DNA of 64,000 bases from an uncultured Bacteroidales bacterium (GCA_946406195.1 CAMJJT010000008.1:1-64000), one strand, 5' to 3'; positions 45,085-53,558 are shown, counted from the stretch's first letter. The notes: generated by a model not told the origin, from the letters alone. Numbers and translations are program-made.

Positions 45085-45294
45085 TTATTGGGTGAGATCA
45101 TACCCTGCATACTCGCTGAAAGATAGGATTTCGGCACCGGTCATGTAATCGCGCATCGAGTATTTGGAGCGGTTGAAATGGTGCTTGTGTACCCATCCGT
45201 ACAGTAAGATCTCGAATCCTTCCATGCCGACAGTGGTATGCAAGAGTTGCTCCAGCCGGCGAATAATGTCTTTATAAAAAAATTTTCGTTTCAT
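45085..45294 (-). CDS. Small 69-residue protein, unknown
   Basis: Starts MKRKFFYKDIIRRLEQLLHTT, continues with a mixed charged/aromatic region (GFEILLYGWVHKHHFNRSKYSMRDYMTG). No signal, membrane segment or recognised motif. Same strand and spacing as its neighbours in the cluster. Confidence 0.55.
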   Translation of the reverse strand: MKRKFFYKDIIRRLEQLLHTTVGMEGFEILLYGWVHKHHFNRSKYSMRDYMTGAEILSFSEYAGYDLTQ

Positions 45295-45321
45295 AATGTT
45301 CTAAATTTCACCACGTATTGC

Positions 45322-45357
45322 CCTCGAGATGCTCTCGAGATGCTCTCGAGATGCCCC
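45322..45357. repeat. Three copies of a GATGCTCTCGAG-type 12-mer
   Basis: Three near-perfect 12-bp tandem copies, each containing the palindrome CTCGAG, between the 69- and 107-residue genes. Confidence 0.85.
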
Positions 45358-45373
45358 GGTAAGCAAGTATGTT

Positions 45374-45697
45374 CTATTTTACGTAAATCACCTTCTGCCC
45401 CGTCGGATTGGTCATTTTCCATCCGTCCCGTTCCTCCGTCGTCCCGTAACGGGCGTAGTAGTCGTTGAAAGACAGGGTCTGTGGCGGTTTGGCTCTCGGT
45501 GCGTTCTCTTGCACGGCACGCACGGGGTTATAGTTGACGAACTTATCCGCCCGCAGTTTGTCGCGGATGGAACGGTAAATATGCCGTTGTTCTTCGAGCG
45601 TATAACCATCCCATACCCGCGCCAATTCTGCTTTGTGTAATTCCGCCACACTGCCGTGGTTTTGTACCAATTGCCAAAGAAAATCAAACGAACTCAT
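45374..45697 (-). CDS. Small 107-residue protein, unknown
   Basis: Helical N-terminal half (FDFLWQLVQNHGSVAELHKAELARVWDGYTLEEQRHIYRSIRDKLRADKFVNYNPVRAVQEN) and a short C-terminal segment with SFNDYYARYGTTEERDGW. The layout looks like a small helical bundle. I know no family name. Same-strand member of the accessory cluster. Confidence 0.65.
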   Translation of the reverse strand: MSSFDFLWQLVQNHGSVAELHKAELARVWDGYTLEEQRHIYRSIRDKLRADKFVNYNPVRAVQENAPRAKPPQTLSFNDYYARYGTTEERDGWKMTNPTGQKVIYVK

Positions 45698-45765
45698 AAA
45701 AGGTTGTTCTTTTCTCTATCTGCATAGTTAATGTGGAGAAGAAGAAACTTTCTTTTTTATTCTTT

Positions 45766-45815
45766 TGTTTCTTTTCTTTTTGTTCTTTTTGTTCTTTTTG
45801 TTCTTTGTCTTTTGT
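45766..45815. repeat. TTCTTTTTG tandem repeats
   Basis: About five imperfect 9-bp copies within the gap between cluster genes. Overlapping minus-strand frames encode only Lys/Asn runs and are not called. Confidence 0.8.
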
Positions 45816-45983
45816 TGATTACGTTCGAGCCCTGCGGCTATGCCGCCTTGGCCAGCGAGGATAGAACCCCGTAGAGACCGTGGTTTCCGTGCAGGGGGCA
45901 CGGACGGAAGGGCGCGTTGGGGACGCGCGGTCTCCGAGGGGTTGCTATTCATTGCCGGCCAAATCCCAAAGGGGCTCGCTGCG

Positions 45984-46430
45984 TCAATCCACGCACACCA
46001 CCGTATATTCCACGCTATCCGGTGCGATGTTGGGATGGAGCGTTGGAAAGTTGTCGCGGAGCGTCTTGAGGACCTTGGTAATCACGGACGATTGCGACTT
46101 GAGGACGGCTTGCTCACCGGTCTTCTGCCGGAAAGCAACCCCCTCTGCCATCGTGTATTTCTGCGGCTTTCCAATGAAGTCGTACGTCTCCGCGCGTCGT
46201 AACTCGTAGTGGTGACCGTCAAAGAGGAATTTTCCTTTTTCCTCTCCGTTCTGCTCGATGGCGCACACTTTCGCGTTCTCCACCGCCTTAACCTCCAGTT
46301 CCTCTATTCTCGCATTTGCCGATGCCACCAACTGCCGTAGTGCGCGTGTCTCTTCCAATGCGCTGGCGCCTAATACTTCTGTTGTCTTGATTGCCTCCAT
46401 GAGGGCTTGATTCATTTCTATTGCTTTCAT
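45984..46430 (-). CDS. Coiled-coil protein of 148 residues, unknown
   Basis: Start at ATG 46430 (MKAIEMNQALMEAI), not the longer frame to 46520, which would overlap the HNH-type stop. Residues about 1-55 form a probable coiled coil (EETRALRQLVASANARIEELEVKAVENA); the rest is a compact domain with FLFDGHHYELRRAETYDFIGKPQKYT. No recognised family. Confidence 0.68.
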   Translation of the reverse strand: MKAIEMNQALMEAIKTTEVLGASALEETRALRQLVASANARIEELEVKAVENAKVCAIEQNGEEKGKFLFDGHHYELRRAETYDFIGKPQKYTMAEGVAFRQKTGEQAVLKSQSSVITKVLKTLRDNFPTLHPNIAPDSVEYTVVCVD

Positions 46431-46519
46431 AATTCTTCTTTTTTGCGTCCGATGCCATCGGACATTTGTTAGTTCTTCTTTTTGTTCGCGGGTCTTTAGC
46501 CCGCGTTTTTCTCCGTCCA

Positions 46520-47041
46520 TTAGTCCGGAATCGTATTCCGGAATTCGTATTTTGCGAAGATCTCCTGCAGTTCCTCCCTGCTCATCTGTTTGGGATCGCG
46601 ACCGATGCTCCTCAGCACTCGCAGCAACCGCGCACGCTTGATATTCTCTTTCGGCGTTACATACTCCAAATTGTCCGCCGACCAGTTGAGAATATCTCCG
46701 TTGAGGTGATCAATGACCATCCCCTCCGGCCTCGGACCATACCAAGCCCCTGCCACCAAGAAATGGCAGTGTTTGGCTCCGAACTGCCGGAGGAAAGGGT
46801 AATGCGTGCCGTTTCCGTTCGTGTGGGTACACTTGCGTGTCCCTGCTTGCGCAAGGTTCGGCTTGATTTCACGCAACCCTAATTTGGTTAGGGACAAGAA
46901 ATGTCCGTCCCTTGTGCAGTACAAAGGTTTTTCCGTAGGACATCGCCGCGCCTCAATGACACCGCCGTCCTCCGTGTAGATACGTACGCTTGTGCGGTCA
47001 TCCCCCACAAACCCGTAATCAATAATTTTCATTTTTGCCAT
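46520..47041 (-). CDS. HNH endonuclease-like protein
   Basis: A 173-residue protein whose residues about 85-135 match the HNH_3-type pattern: HFLVAGAW, IDHLNGDILNWSADNLEYVTPKENIKRA. The N-terminal half is a beta-rich domain with a Cys/Arg-containing segment (CPTEKPLYCTRDGHF). Such genes are often phage- or element-borne nucleases, but a homing role is not shown. It seems to be the first long gene of the cluster and has a hairpin-rich leader. Confidence 0.75.
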   Translation of the reverse strand: MAKMKIIDYGFVGDDRTSVRIYTEDGGVIEARRCPTEKPLYCTRDGHFLSLTKLGLREIKPNLAQAGTRKCTHTNGNGTHYPFLRQFGAKHCHFLVAGAWYGPRPEGMVIDHLNGDILNWSADNLEYVTPKENIKRARLLRVLRSIGRDPKQMSREELQEIFAKYEFRNTIPD

Positions 47042-47055
47042 AATTTTATGGTTTT

Positions 47056-47167
47056 GTATCGGCCAAGCTTGACCGATGGTTAATAATTATGGCTGGCGCC
47101 AGCCTGTTATCCGAATGGCTCAACCGGGTGTCGAGCCGCTCGACTTGGAAATCCGACGACAAAATTA
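47056..47167 (-). promoter_or_regulatory. Hairpin-rich leader and probable promoter of the small-gene cluster
   Basis: A minus-strand TAATTTTG (47160-47167) without a clear -33 TTG precedes a leader of about 110 nt. It holds three palindromic hairpins: GTCGAG-CCG-CTCGAC (47130-47144 on the plus strand), GGCTGGCGCCAGCC (47091-47104) and an imperfect ATCGGCCAAGCTTGACCGAT (47058-47077). Confidence 0.5.
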
Positions 47168-47207
47168 CTGCTTTTCCGGGATACTCTTGTGTCGCAATGC
47201 GACAATT

Positions 47208-47408
47208 CTATCTTCTGCCTGCAATTATATCCCGAATTTCCTTCTCAGAAAGGTAAAACCTGTAAGCCACCTCTTCATAAATGGCCATTAGTTTCATCCT
47301 TTCTTCAATGGGCTTTTGGTTTTCTTCCGACAAACGGCGATAAAACATTTCTTTGATGTCTGCTACTTTTCGTGCGCGCCTCTGCGCTTGATCTTCATAA
47401 TTTCTCAT
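47208..47408 (-). CDS. Small 66-residue helical protein, possible DNA-binding
   Basis: Start at ATG 47408 (MRNYEDQAQRRARKVADI). Almost wholly helical and charged; the end (AIYEEVAYRFYLSEKEIRDIIAGRR) is spaced like a helix-turn-helix. An inverted repeat AATAGAGA...TCTCTATT lies about 25 bp upstream and may be its operator. Family unknown. Confidence 0.6.
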   Translation of the reverse strand: MRNYEDQAQRRARKVADIKEMFYRRLSEENQKPIEERMKLMAIYEEVAYRFYLSEKEIRDIIAGRR

Positions 47409-47431
47409 AATTCTACTTATTTTGGTTAAAC

Positions 47432-47464
47432 AATAGAGAACCTCTTTATCTAGCACTCTCTATT
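47432..47464. promoter_or_regulatory. Perfect 8-bp inverted repeat upstream of the small helical gene
   Basis: AATAGAGA (47432-47439) and TCTCTATT (47457-47464) with a 17-nt interval; either an operator or a leader hairpin. Confidence 0.4.
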
Positions 47465-47560
47465 ATAGTAGAATTATTTGTATGGGTAGTGTTAACCTTC
47501 TCGCTTCTCACCCAAATCTTTCAAAAAATGCAACTTTTGGGGAAAAAGACCCTCATTTAC

Positions 47561-47591
47561 TTGCATATGTCAAAAATTTTGTGTACCTTTG
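47561..47591 (+). promoter_or_regulatory. Promoter of the DUF1016 gene
   Basis: TTG (47561-47563), 20 nt, TACCTTTG (47584-47591). It overlaps the first Met of the longer frame and so sets the start at 47637. Confidence 0.78.
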
Positions 47592-47636
47592 CACGCCAAA
47601 GTGCGTGCAGGCAACAAACAAGTAAATAGAAAAATT

Positions 47637-48719
47637 ATGGCAGATATAGAGAAATCACATCATTCTCAAGATTTGGCACGCGTGCGTACCGAATCTTTTA
47701 AAACGTTATTGGATGACGTTCGTCAAATTATAGAGAAGGGGTTACAAGAAGCATATCAAGGTGTTGATATGGTGATGGTTAATACCTATTGGCAAATTGG
47801 CAGACGTATTGTTGAGGAGGAGCAACACGGAGAAAAACGTGCTGAATATGGAACGCAGATGATGGAATGTTTGGCCGAAGATTTGTCAATAGAATATGCG
47901 TCCGGTTTTACAGCACGTGATTTGCGTAATTATCGTCAATTCTATTTGTATTTCAGCGATTTAGAGATTTGGCACGCGCGCGTACCAAATTTGAAATGGA
48001 CCCATTTCCGTAGTTTGTTACGAGTTGCAGATGAGGATGCTCGTTATTGGTATTTACAGGAAGCTTCGAAAGAAATGTGGAGTACGCGCACGTTAGACAG
48101 AAATATTGGTTCGCAGTACTACTATCGATTACTTCAAGCACCTAAAAAAGATGCTGTAATAGAAGAAATGCTTCAGTTGACAGAGATCAAGCAACCTGAC
48201 AAGTTGGAGTTTATGAAGAACCCGCTGGTGGCTGAGTTCCTACAACTACCGGCAAACACCAGTTTTACGGAATCCGATTTGGAGAAAGCGATTATCAAGC
48301 ACCTTAAAGAGTTCCTACTGGAGATGGGAAAAGGATTCGCTTTCATGAACGAACAATACCACATTGCTACCGATACGGGTGATTATTATATCGACCTTGT
48401 CTTTTATAATGTGATTCTCAAATGCTATTTCTTAGTAGACTTAAAGACAACCACGATTACTCATCAAGACGTTGGACAGATGGATATGTACATCCGCATG
48501 TTTGATGAATTGCGCCGGACGGAAGGTGACAATCCAACGATAGGTTTGCTACTCTGTGCAGAAACGAGCAAGGATATTGCGCACTATTCCATCCTACACG
48601 ACAGCAAGCAACTCTATGCAGCTAAGTACTTGACTTTCTTGCCCACTGAAGAGCAACTGCGCAACGAGATTGAGCGTCAGAAACAGATCTTCTTGGAGCA
48701 AGAGAAAAACGAAAAATAG
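47637..48719 (+). CDS. DUF1016 (YhcG-type) PD-(D/E)xK nuclease-like protein
   Basis: A 360-residue protein. The N-terminal domain (about 20-170) has the DUF1016_N pattern: NTYWQIGRRIVEEEQHGEKRAEYG...FTARDLRNYRQFYLYF. The C-terminal YhcG domain (about 200-345) has FLLEMGKGFAFMNEQYHI, then DYYIDLVFYNVILKCYFLVDLKTT, the predicted catalytic D...D-x-K core, and the family end ALYAAKYLTFLPTEEQLRNEIERQ. Family members are associated with mobile DNA and restriction loci; the role is not settled. It is a lone gene beside the accessory cluster. Confidence 0.93.
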   Translation: MADIEKSHHSQDLARVRTESFKTLLDDVRQIIEKGLQEAYQGVDMVMVNTYWQIGRRIVEEEQHGEKRAEYGTQMMECLAEDLSIEYASGFTARDLRNYRQFYLYFSDLEIWHARVPNLKWTHFRSLLRVADEDARYWYLQEASKEMWSTRTLDRNIGSQYYYRLLQAPKKDAVIEEMLQLTEIKQPDKLEFMKNPLVAEFLQLPANTSFTESDLEKAIIKHLKEFLLEMGKGFAFMNEQYHIATDTGDYYIDLVFYNVILKCYFLVDLKTTTITHQDVGQMDMYIRMFDELRRTEGDNPTIGLLLCAETSKDIAHYSILHDSKQLYAAKYLTFLPTEEQLRNEIERQKQIFLEQEKNEK

Positions 48720-48767
48720 ATTTGGCAGCCATCGGCGGCTAAAATAACGAGAGAAAAGAAAATAAAT

Positions 48768-48799
48768 TTGCATATTTGAAAAATTTTTTATTATCTTTG
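48768..48799 (+). promoter_or_regulatory. Promoter of the BspA-like gene
   Basis: TTG (48768-48770), 21 nt, TATCTTTG (48792-48799), 67 bp before the start codon. Confidence 0.65.
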
Positions 48800-48865
48800 C
48801 ACCCGAAATGGGTGCATCAAACGAACCGGCACAAGTTGTGACAAACTAATTTAACATATTTCTTG

Positions 48866-51547
48866 ATGAAAACAAAACTTTTAACTCTCTTGCTCGCTGT
48901 GGCAGCCAGCGTAGGAACCATGTTCGCCGAACGCGTCCAAATCGGCGATTTGTATTATAACCTCGATGCCACCAACCATACGGCAGTAGTGACGTGCAAA
49001 AGTTATACTAATTATAAATTTAATGAAGGTTGGGGTATTACAACTGCCAATATCCCTTCCTCAGTAACCTACAAATCCGTATCGTATAGCGTCACCAGCA
49101 TTGGATATGGTGCTTTCTATGATTGCAGCGGTTTGACCTCTGTGACTATTCCTAACAGCGTCACCAGCATTGGAGAGTGGGCTTTCTCTTATTGCAGCGG
49201 TTTGACCTCTGTGACGATTCCAAATAGCGTTACCAGCATTGGATTTTGTGCTTTCTTGGGTTGCACCGGTTTGATATCTATTAATGTTGCCTCTGACAAC
49301 TCGAATTATTGTTCGGTAGATGGTGTTTTATTCAATAAAGACAAAACAACCCTTATTCAATACCCCGGAGGCAAACAAGGCGCATATACGATTCCCAATA
49401 GCGTCACCAGCATTGGAAATGATGCTTTCGCTGGTTGCACCGGTTTGACCTCTGTAACGATTGGCAATAGCGTCACAAGCATTGGAATGGAGGCTTTCTC
49501 TTATTGCAGCGGTTTGACCTCGGTTATAGTAGAAAACGGGAATACTGTATATGATAGCCGCAATAATTGTAACGCAATTATAGAAACGGCTACCAATACG
49601 CTCATCGCAGGATGCAAGAATACTACTATTCCCAATAGTGTCACCAGCATTGGAGATGAAGCTTTCTTAGGTTGCACCGGTTTGACCTCTATAACGATTT
49701 CCAACAGCGTCACCAGCATAGGAGAAGGTGCTTTCGATTATTGCACCGGTTTGACCTCTGTAACGATTGGCAATAGCGTCACAAGCATTGGAAGGTATGC
49801 TTTTGATGGTTGCAGCAGTTTGACCTCAGTAGTATGGAATGCAAAGAATTATTCTGATTTTGCATCGAACAATACTCCATTTTATGCAGATTATTGTGAT
49901 GAGTATCTATACATTCAATTCGATTTACGACCACAGATTACATCCTTTACTTTTGGAAATGAAGTAGAGCATATTCCTGCCTATCTATGCAATGGAATGT
50001 CTAATTTAACTTCTATAGTTATTCCCAATAGCGTCACCAGCATTGGAGCGGGTGCTTTCGCTGATTGCGGCGGTTTGACCTCTATTACCTGCAAAGCGAT
50101 CACTCCTCCGATGTTGTATGGTAGTGTGTTTGGTGGTGTTGACAAATCCATTCCTCTCTATGTCCCTACAGGAAGCGTTAGTGCCTATCAATCTGCTGAC
50201 CAATGGAAAGACTTTACCAATACTGGCACCTACATTACCGCTTCCGGCACTTGCGGCGCACAAGGTGACAACCTCACTTGGGAACTCTCCTGCGATAGCA
50301 TATTGACCATCAGCGGTACCGGAGAAATGGCAAATTATAGTTATAGTAATGCTCCTTCAGTACCATGGTATTCTTATAAGTCTTCTATCCAATATGTTGT
50401 AATAGGCAATAATGTCACCAGCATTGGAGATTGGGCTTTCTATAATTGCACCGGTTTGACCTCTGTGACCATCCCCAATAGCGTTAGCAGCATTGGAATG
50501 GAGGCTTTCGAGGGTTGCACCGGTTTGACCTCTATTAATGTTGCCTCTGACAACTCGAATTATTGTTCGGTAGATGGTGTTTTATTCAATAAAGACAAAA
50601 CAACCCTTATTCAATACCCCGGAGGCAAACAAGGCGCATATACGATTCCCAATAGCGTCACCAGCATTGGAGAGTGGGCTTTCGAATCTTGCATCAGTTT
50701 GACCTCTGTGACGATTCCGGGTAGCGTCACAAGTATTGGATATGAGGCTTTCGCTTGGTGCACCGGTTTGACCTCTGTGACGATTCCAAACAGCGTTACC
50801 AGCATTGGAGAGTGGGCTTTCGAGGATTGCACCGGTTTGACCTCTGTGACCATCCCCAATAGCGTCACCAGCATTGGAAATGGGGCTTTCGTTTATTGCT
50901 ACTGTTTGACCTCTGTGACATGTTTCGCAACAAGGCCACCTCAATTGGATTATGATGTGTTTATTGGTGTTTTTAGTTTCACCCCCTGCGTGCTTTATGT
51001 ACCAGCAGGTAGCGTCAGTGCTTATAAGTCCGCCGATCAATGGAAAGATTTTACGGATATTTTACCAATAGGAGCGCAACCGGCGGATGTAACAACCACC
51101 ATCGTTACACCTTCTGAAACTACCGCTGATATCGCATGGCCGCAAGTAACAGGCGCCGATACATACACCATGGAGATTAAGAAAAACGGAGAGTTAATCT
51201 GCACGCTTACCTTCAATGCCCAAGGACAGTTGATCTCCATCGCTTTTGCCGCTCCTTCACGCAATAACGCTCCGCAGCAAGCGCAAGCCGCAGGATTCTC
51301 GTTTACGGTGACCAGTCTGGATAGCGGTACGACATACAGTTACACCATGACAGCTAAGGATAATAACGGCAACGTGCTCAAAACAGAATCCGGCTCGTTC
51401 ACCACCACCGGCGATGCACAAGGCCTCGATGAAATATCCTCTTCCCTTCAGGGAGGAGACAGAGGTAGGCTTATCTATCGCAACGGTCAAATCTTCATCC
51501 TCCGCGGAGAGAAGGTATATACCCTCCAAGGTCAAGAGGTAAAGTAA
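48866..51547 (+). CDS. BspA-like leucine-rich-repeat surface protein
   Basis: An 893-residue secreted protein (signal LLTLLLAVAASVGTMFAE). It has about 18 LRR_5/BspA repeats of 23 residues, such as LTSVTIPNSVTSIGEWAF, in two blocks (about 55-430 and 500-720). A fibronectin III-like domain follows (about 735-860), then the tail RLIYRNGQIFILRGEKVYTLQGQEVK. BspA-type proteins bind host proteins or other cells; that role is inferred. The ATG at 48866 is used, not the TTG three bases upstream. A 142-bp block (49277-49418) recurs identically at 50531-50672. Confidence 0.92.
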   Translation: MKTKLLTLLLAVAASVGTMFAERVQIGDLYYNLDATNHTAVVTCKSYTNYKFNEGWGITTANIPSSVTYKSVSYSVTSIGYGAFYDCSGLTSVTIPNSVTSIGEWAFSYCSGLTSVTIPNSVTSIGFCAFLGCTGLISINVASDNSNYCSVDGVLFNKDKTTLIQYPGGKQGAYTIPNSVTSIGNDAFAGCTGLTSVTIGNSVTSIGMEAFSYCSGLTSVIVENGNTVYDSRNNCNAIIETATNTLIAGCKNTTIPNSVTSIGDEAFLGCTGLTSITISNSVTSIGEGAFDYCTGLTSVTIGNSVTSIGRYAFDGCSSLTSVVWNAKNYSDFASNNTPFYADYCDEYLYIQFDLRPQITSFTFGNEVEHIPAYLCNGMSNLTSIVIPNSVTSIGAGAFADCGGLTSITCKAITPPMLYGSVFGGVDKSIPLYVPTGSVSAYQSADQWKDFTNTGTYITASGTCGAQGDNLTWELSCDSILTISGTGEMANYSYSNAPSVPWYSYKSSIQYVVIGNNVTSIGDWAFYNCTGLTSVTIPNSVSSIGMEAFEGCTGLTSINVASDNSNYCSVDGVLFNKDKTTLIQYPGGKQGAYTIPNSVTSIGEWAFESCISLTSVTIPGSVTSIGYEAFAWCTGLTSVTIPNSVTSIGEWAFEDCTGLTSVTIPNSVTSIGNGAFVYCYCLTSVTCFATRPPQLDYDVFIGVFSFTPCVLYVPAGSVSAYKSADQWKDFTDILPIGAQPADVTTTIVTPSETTADIAWPQVTGADTYTMEIKKNGELICTLTFNAQGQLISIAFAAPSRNNAPQQAQAAGFSFTVTSLDSGTTYSYTMTAKDNNGNVLKTESGSFTTTGDAQGLDEISSSLQGGDRGRLIYRNGQIFILRGEKVYTLQGQEVK
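49277..50672. repeat. Identical 142-bp blocks and 69-bp LRR units in the BspA-like gene
   Basis: 49277-49418 and 50531-50672 are identical by eye (1254 bp apart). Around them 69-bp repeat units encode the leucine-rich repeats. Confidence 0.85.
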
Positions 51548-51570
51548 TATCGTCTAACCTTATATAAACA

Positions 51571-51600
51571 TAAACGCGAGACCAACAAGTCCCGCGTTTA
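51571..51600 (+). terminator. Terminator of the BspA-like gene
   Basis: TAAACGCG pairs with CGCGTTTA, continued after one mismatch by GAC/GTC around a 6-nt loop. Confidence 0.7.
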
Positions 51601-52039
51601 TTGTGATAATCCTTTCTTTGCCTTACATTCTTTTCTTTTGAGCTTTTCCCCCTTTTAATAAGGTGTTCTCCGCCGCTACGCTCTGTTCGATTATTACTCC
51701 GCCACTACGTTCGAACGATTATTTTGGAATTTATCGGAATAAAACTTCCAAAATCTTCGAAGTGTAATTACGCCAAATGACCGAACAAATTAGCGCCAAA
51801 TGACCGATTAAAACTCCGCCACTAATGTCCACTATTAAAAACAAAAACAACAAAAAAATCAATTTTTGTGTCTACTTTTTGAATTTAGTACAAGTCTACT
51901 TTTTGAATTTAGTACAAGCCGGTGTCTTTACCCCGCTCAAAAGTATACAAATATCGAAACAAACCGCTTCAAATCTTGTAATTTATCGAGATAAAACACA
52001 CAAAATTATGTAAAATATCGAAATAATTTCAAAAATATT
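51601..52039. other. Repeat-rich gap before the second DUF4143 ATPase
   Basis: Contains one 29-bp and one diverged 27-bp unit (51668-51723) related to the 28-bp repeats at 53391-53502. It also has two copies of CGCCAAATGACCGA (about 51771 and 51792), a perfect 24-bp tandem repeat (51870-51893 and 51894-51917), and two similar near-palindromes TTTATCGGAATAAAA and TTTATCGAGATAAAA (about 51730 and 51981). No gene is seen. Confidence 0.75.
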
Positions 52040-52069
52040 TTGTTATTTACCGAAATTTTTGTACCTTTG
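52040..52069 (+). promoter_or_regulatory. Promoter of the second DUF4143 ATPase
   Basis: TTG (52040-52042), 19 nt, TACCTTTG (52062-52069). Confidence 0.65.
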
Positions 52070-52091
52070 CAGCGTTTTTCAATAGACAGGT

Positions 52092-53357
52092 ATGACAACA
52101 CAAGAATTATTGCCCATAGTGGCTGACCAAAAAGAGGAGTTTCTGAACGAAGATTTTTCCGGGATCTGTACCCGTGAAGAAGAACAACAAGTTGACTTGA
52201 AAAGCCATTTGGCGCAAGTGGTCATCGGTGTACGTCGTAGCGGTAAATCTACCATGTGCCGGAAAGTGCTCCGTGAAGCGGGCGTGAAGGCTGCGTATGT
52301 CAACTTTGACGATGAGCGTTTGGAGAACGCCCAGACAAGCGACCTGAACAAGATCCTTGAAGCACTCTATGTGGTTTATGATGATTTTCAATACCTGCTT
52401 TTGGATGAAGTACAGAATATAGACGGCTGGCCTTTGTTCGTCAACCGCTTACTTCGTCAGAAAATGCACCTGATAGTAACAGGCAGCAACGCCAAACTGT
52501 TGTCCAATGAACTGACTACACACCTTACCGGTCGGCATCATAAGATAACGCTCTTTCCTTTCTCCTTTGAAGAATACGCGCTCGTGAAAGAAGTTGATAC
52601 AAAGACGCTCACAACCAAAGGACAAGCGATTATCAAACGTGAACTGAGTACATACCTTATGGATGGAGGTCTGCCGGAGATGCTGACGGAAAGTGATAAG
52701 CAGGGCTATATGATGGCACTCCTTGAAGCTATCATCAAACGCGATATCTGTAAGCGTTTCAAAGTGCGCTATCCCGAAGTGCTGCAACGTCTCGCAACGT
52801 ATCTCATCGACAATTTCTCACAAGAATACAACGCAACCGCTATCGGAGAACTATTAGGCGTATCTGACCACACTATCGATACCTATACAGGCTATCTGCA
52901 AGAGGCGTTCTTGCTCCTTTCCGTGCAGAAATTCTCATACAAAAGCCGTGACCGTATCCGTGATTCCAAGATATACGTCATAGACAACGGCTTTATATCC
53001 AACCGAACCAACACTTTCTCCACCGAAAATCTGGGATGGAGGTTGGAAAATGCCGTATATGTCGAATTACTGCACCGTGCAGGTATGCGATTTGCGGATG
53101 TGTTCTATTATCGCGACCGCTCGTTTGAAGTGGATTTCATTGTGGCAAAAGACGGAGTGGTGGAAGAGTTATACCAAGTGTGCTACGATATGTCCGCTGA
53201 GAAAACGCGTAAGCGCGAAATCACTTCAATACTCCAAGGCGCAAAGAAGTTCAATTGCAACCAATTGACCATATTGACTTTTGACGAGCAAGAGACCATC
53301 ACAGAAGGTGACTTCACCATCCATGTTCTCCCTGCATCCCAATGGTTGTTGAAGTAG
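52092..53357 (+). CDS. AAA+ ATPase with DUF4143 domain (second copy, divergent)
   Basis: A 421-residue AAA_14/DUF4143 protein. Walker A is GVRRSGKS (about 46-53), Walker B YLLLDEVQN (about 101-109), the sensor motif is VTGSNAKLLS, and the nuclease-like end is FEVDFIVAKDG. It differs widely from the copy at 4284-5645 and belongs to another branch. It is flanked on both sides by related repeat arrays, which suggests it arrived as a cassette. Confidence 0.9.
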   Translation: MTTQELLPIVADQKEEFLNEDFSGICTREEEQQVDLKSHLAQVVIGVRRSGKSTMCRKVLREAGVKAAYVNFDDERLENAQTSDLNKILEALYVVYDDFQYLLLDEVQNIDGWPLFVNRLLRQKMHLIVTGSNAKLLSNELTTHLTGRHHKITLFPFSFEEYALVKEVDTKTLTTKGQAIIKRELSTYLMDGGLPEMLTESDKQGYMMALLEAIIKRDICKRFKVRYPEVLQRLATYLIDNFSQEYNATAIGELLGVSDHTIDTYTGYLQEAFLLLSVQKFSYKSRDRIRDSKIYVIDNGFISNRTNTFSTENLGWRLENAVYVELLHRAGMRFADVFYYRDRSFEVDFIVAKDGVVEELYQVCYDMSAEKTRKREITSILQGAKKFNCNQLTILTFDEQETITEGDFTIHVLPASQWLLK

Positions 53358-53390
53358 TTTCTTTTTTTTTGCTTTTCCCAATAAGGAGTT

Positions 53391-53502
53391 CTCCGTCGCT
53401 ACGCTCTGTCGATTATTACTCCGCCGCTACGCTCTGTCGATTATTACTCCGCCGCTACGCTCTGTCGATTATTACTCCGCCACTACGTTCTGTCGATTAT
53501 TA
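53391..53502. repeat. Four tandem copies of a 28-bp repeat
   Basis: Units at 53391, 53419, 53447 and 53475, each built on CTCCGCCGCTACGCTCTGTC plus GATTATTA. The last copy has the same CACTACGTT variant as the second unit at 51697. Confidence 0.95.
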
Positions 53503-53558
53503 CGCTTCGTTCGCGGGCTTGTTGGCGCGGTAAACCGCGGGGCTTTTCCCCCGAATGC

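Noticed and set aside
45728..45952. 74-residue Lys-rich protein on the minus strand
   Set aside because: Half of it is translation of the TTCTTTTTG repeats, and the rest has no recognisable feature.
49100..50900. CRISPR array
   Set aside because: Regularly spaced repeats are in frame and encode BspA-type leucine-rich repeats; no cas gene is present.
53391..53502. CRISPR-like 28-bp repeats
   Set aside because: The copies are directly adjacent with no spacers.
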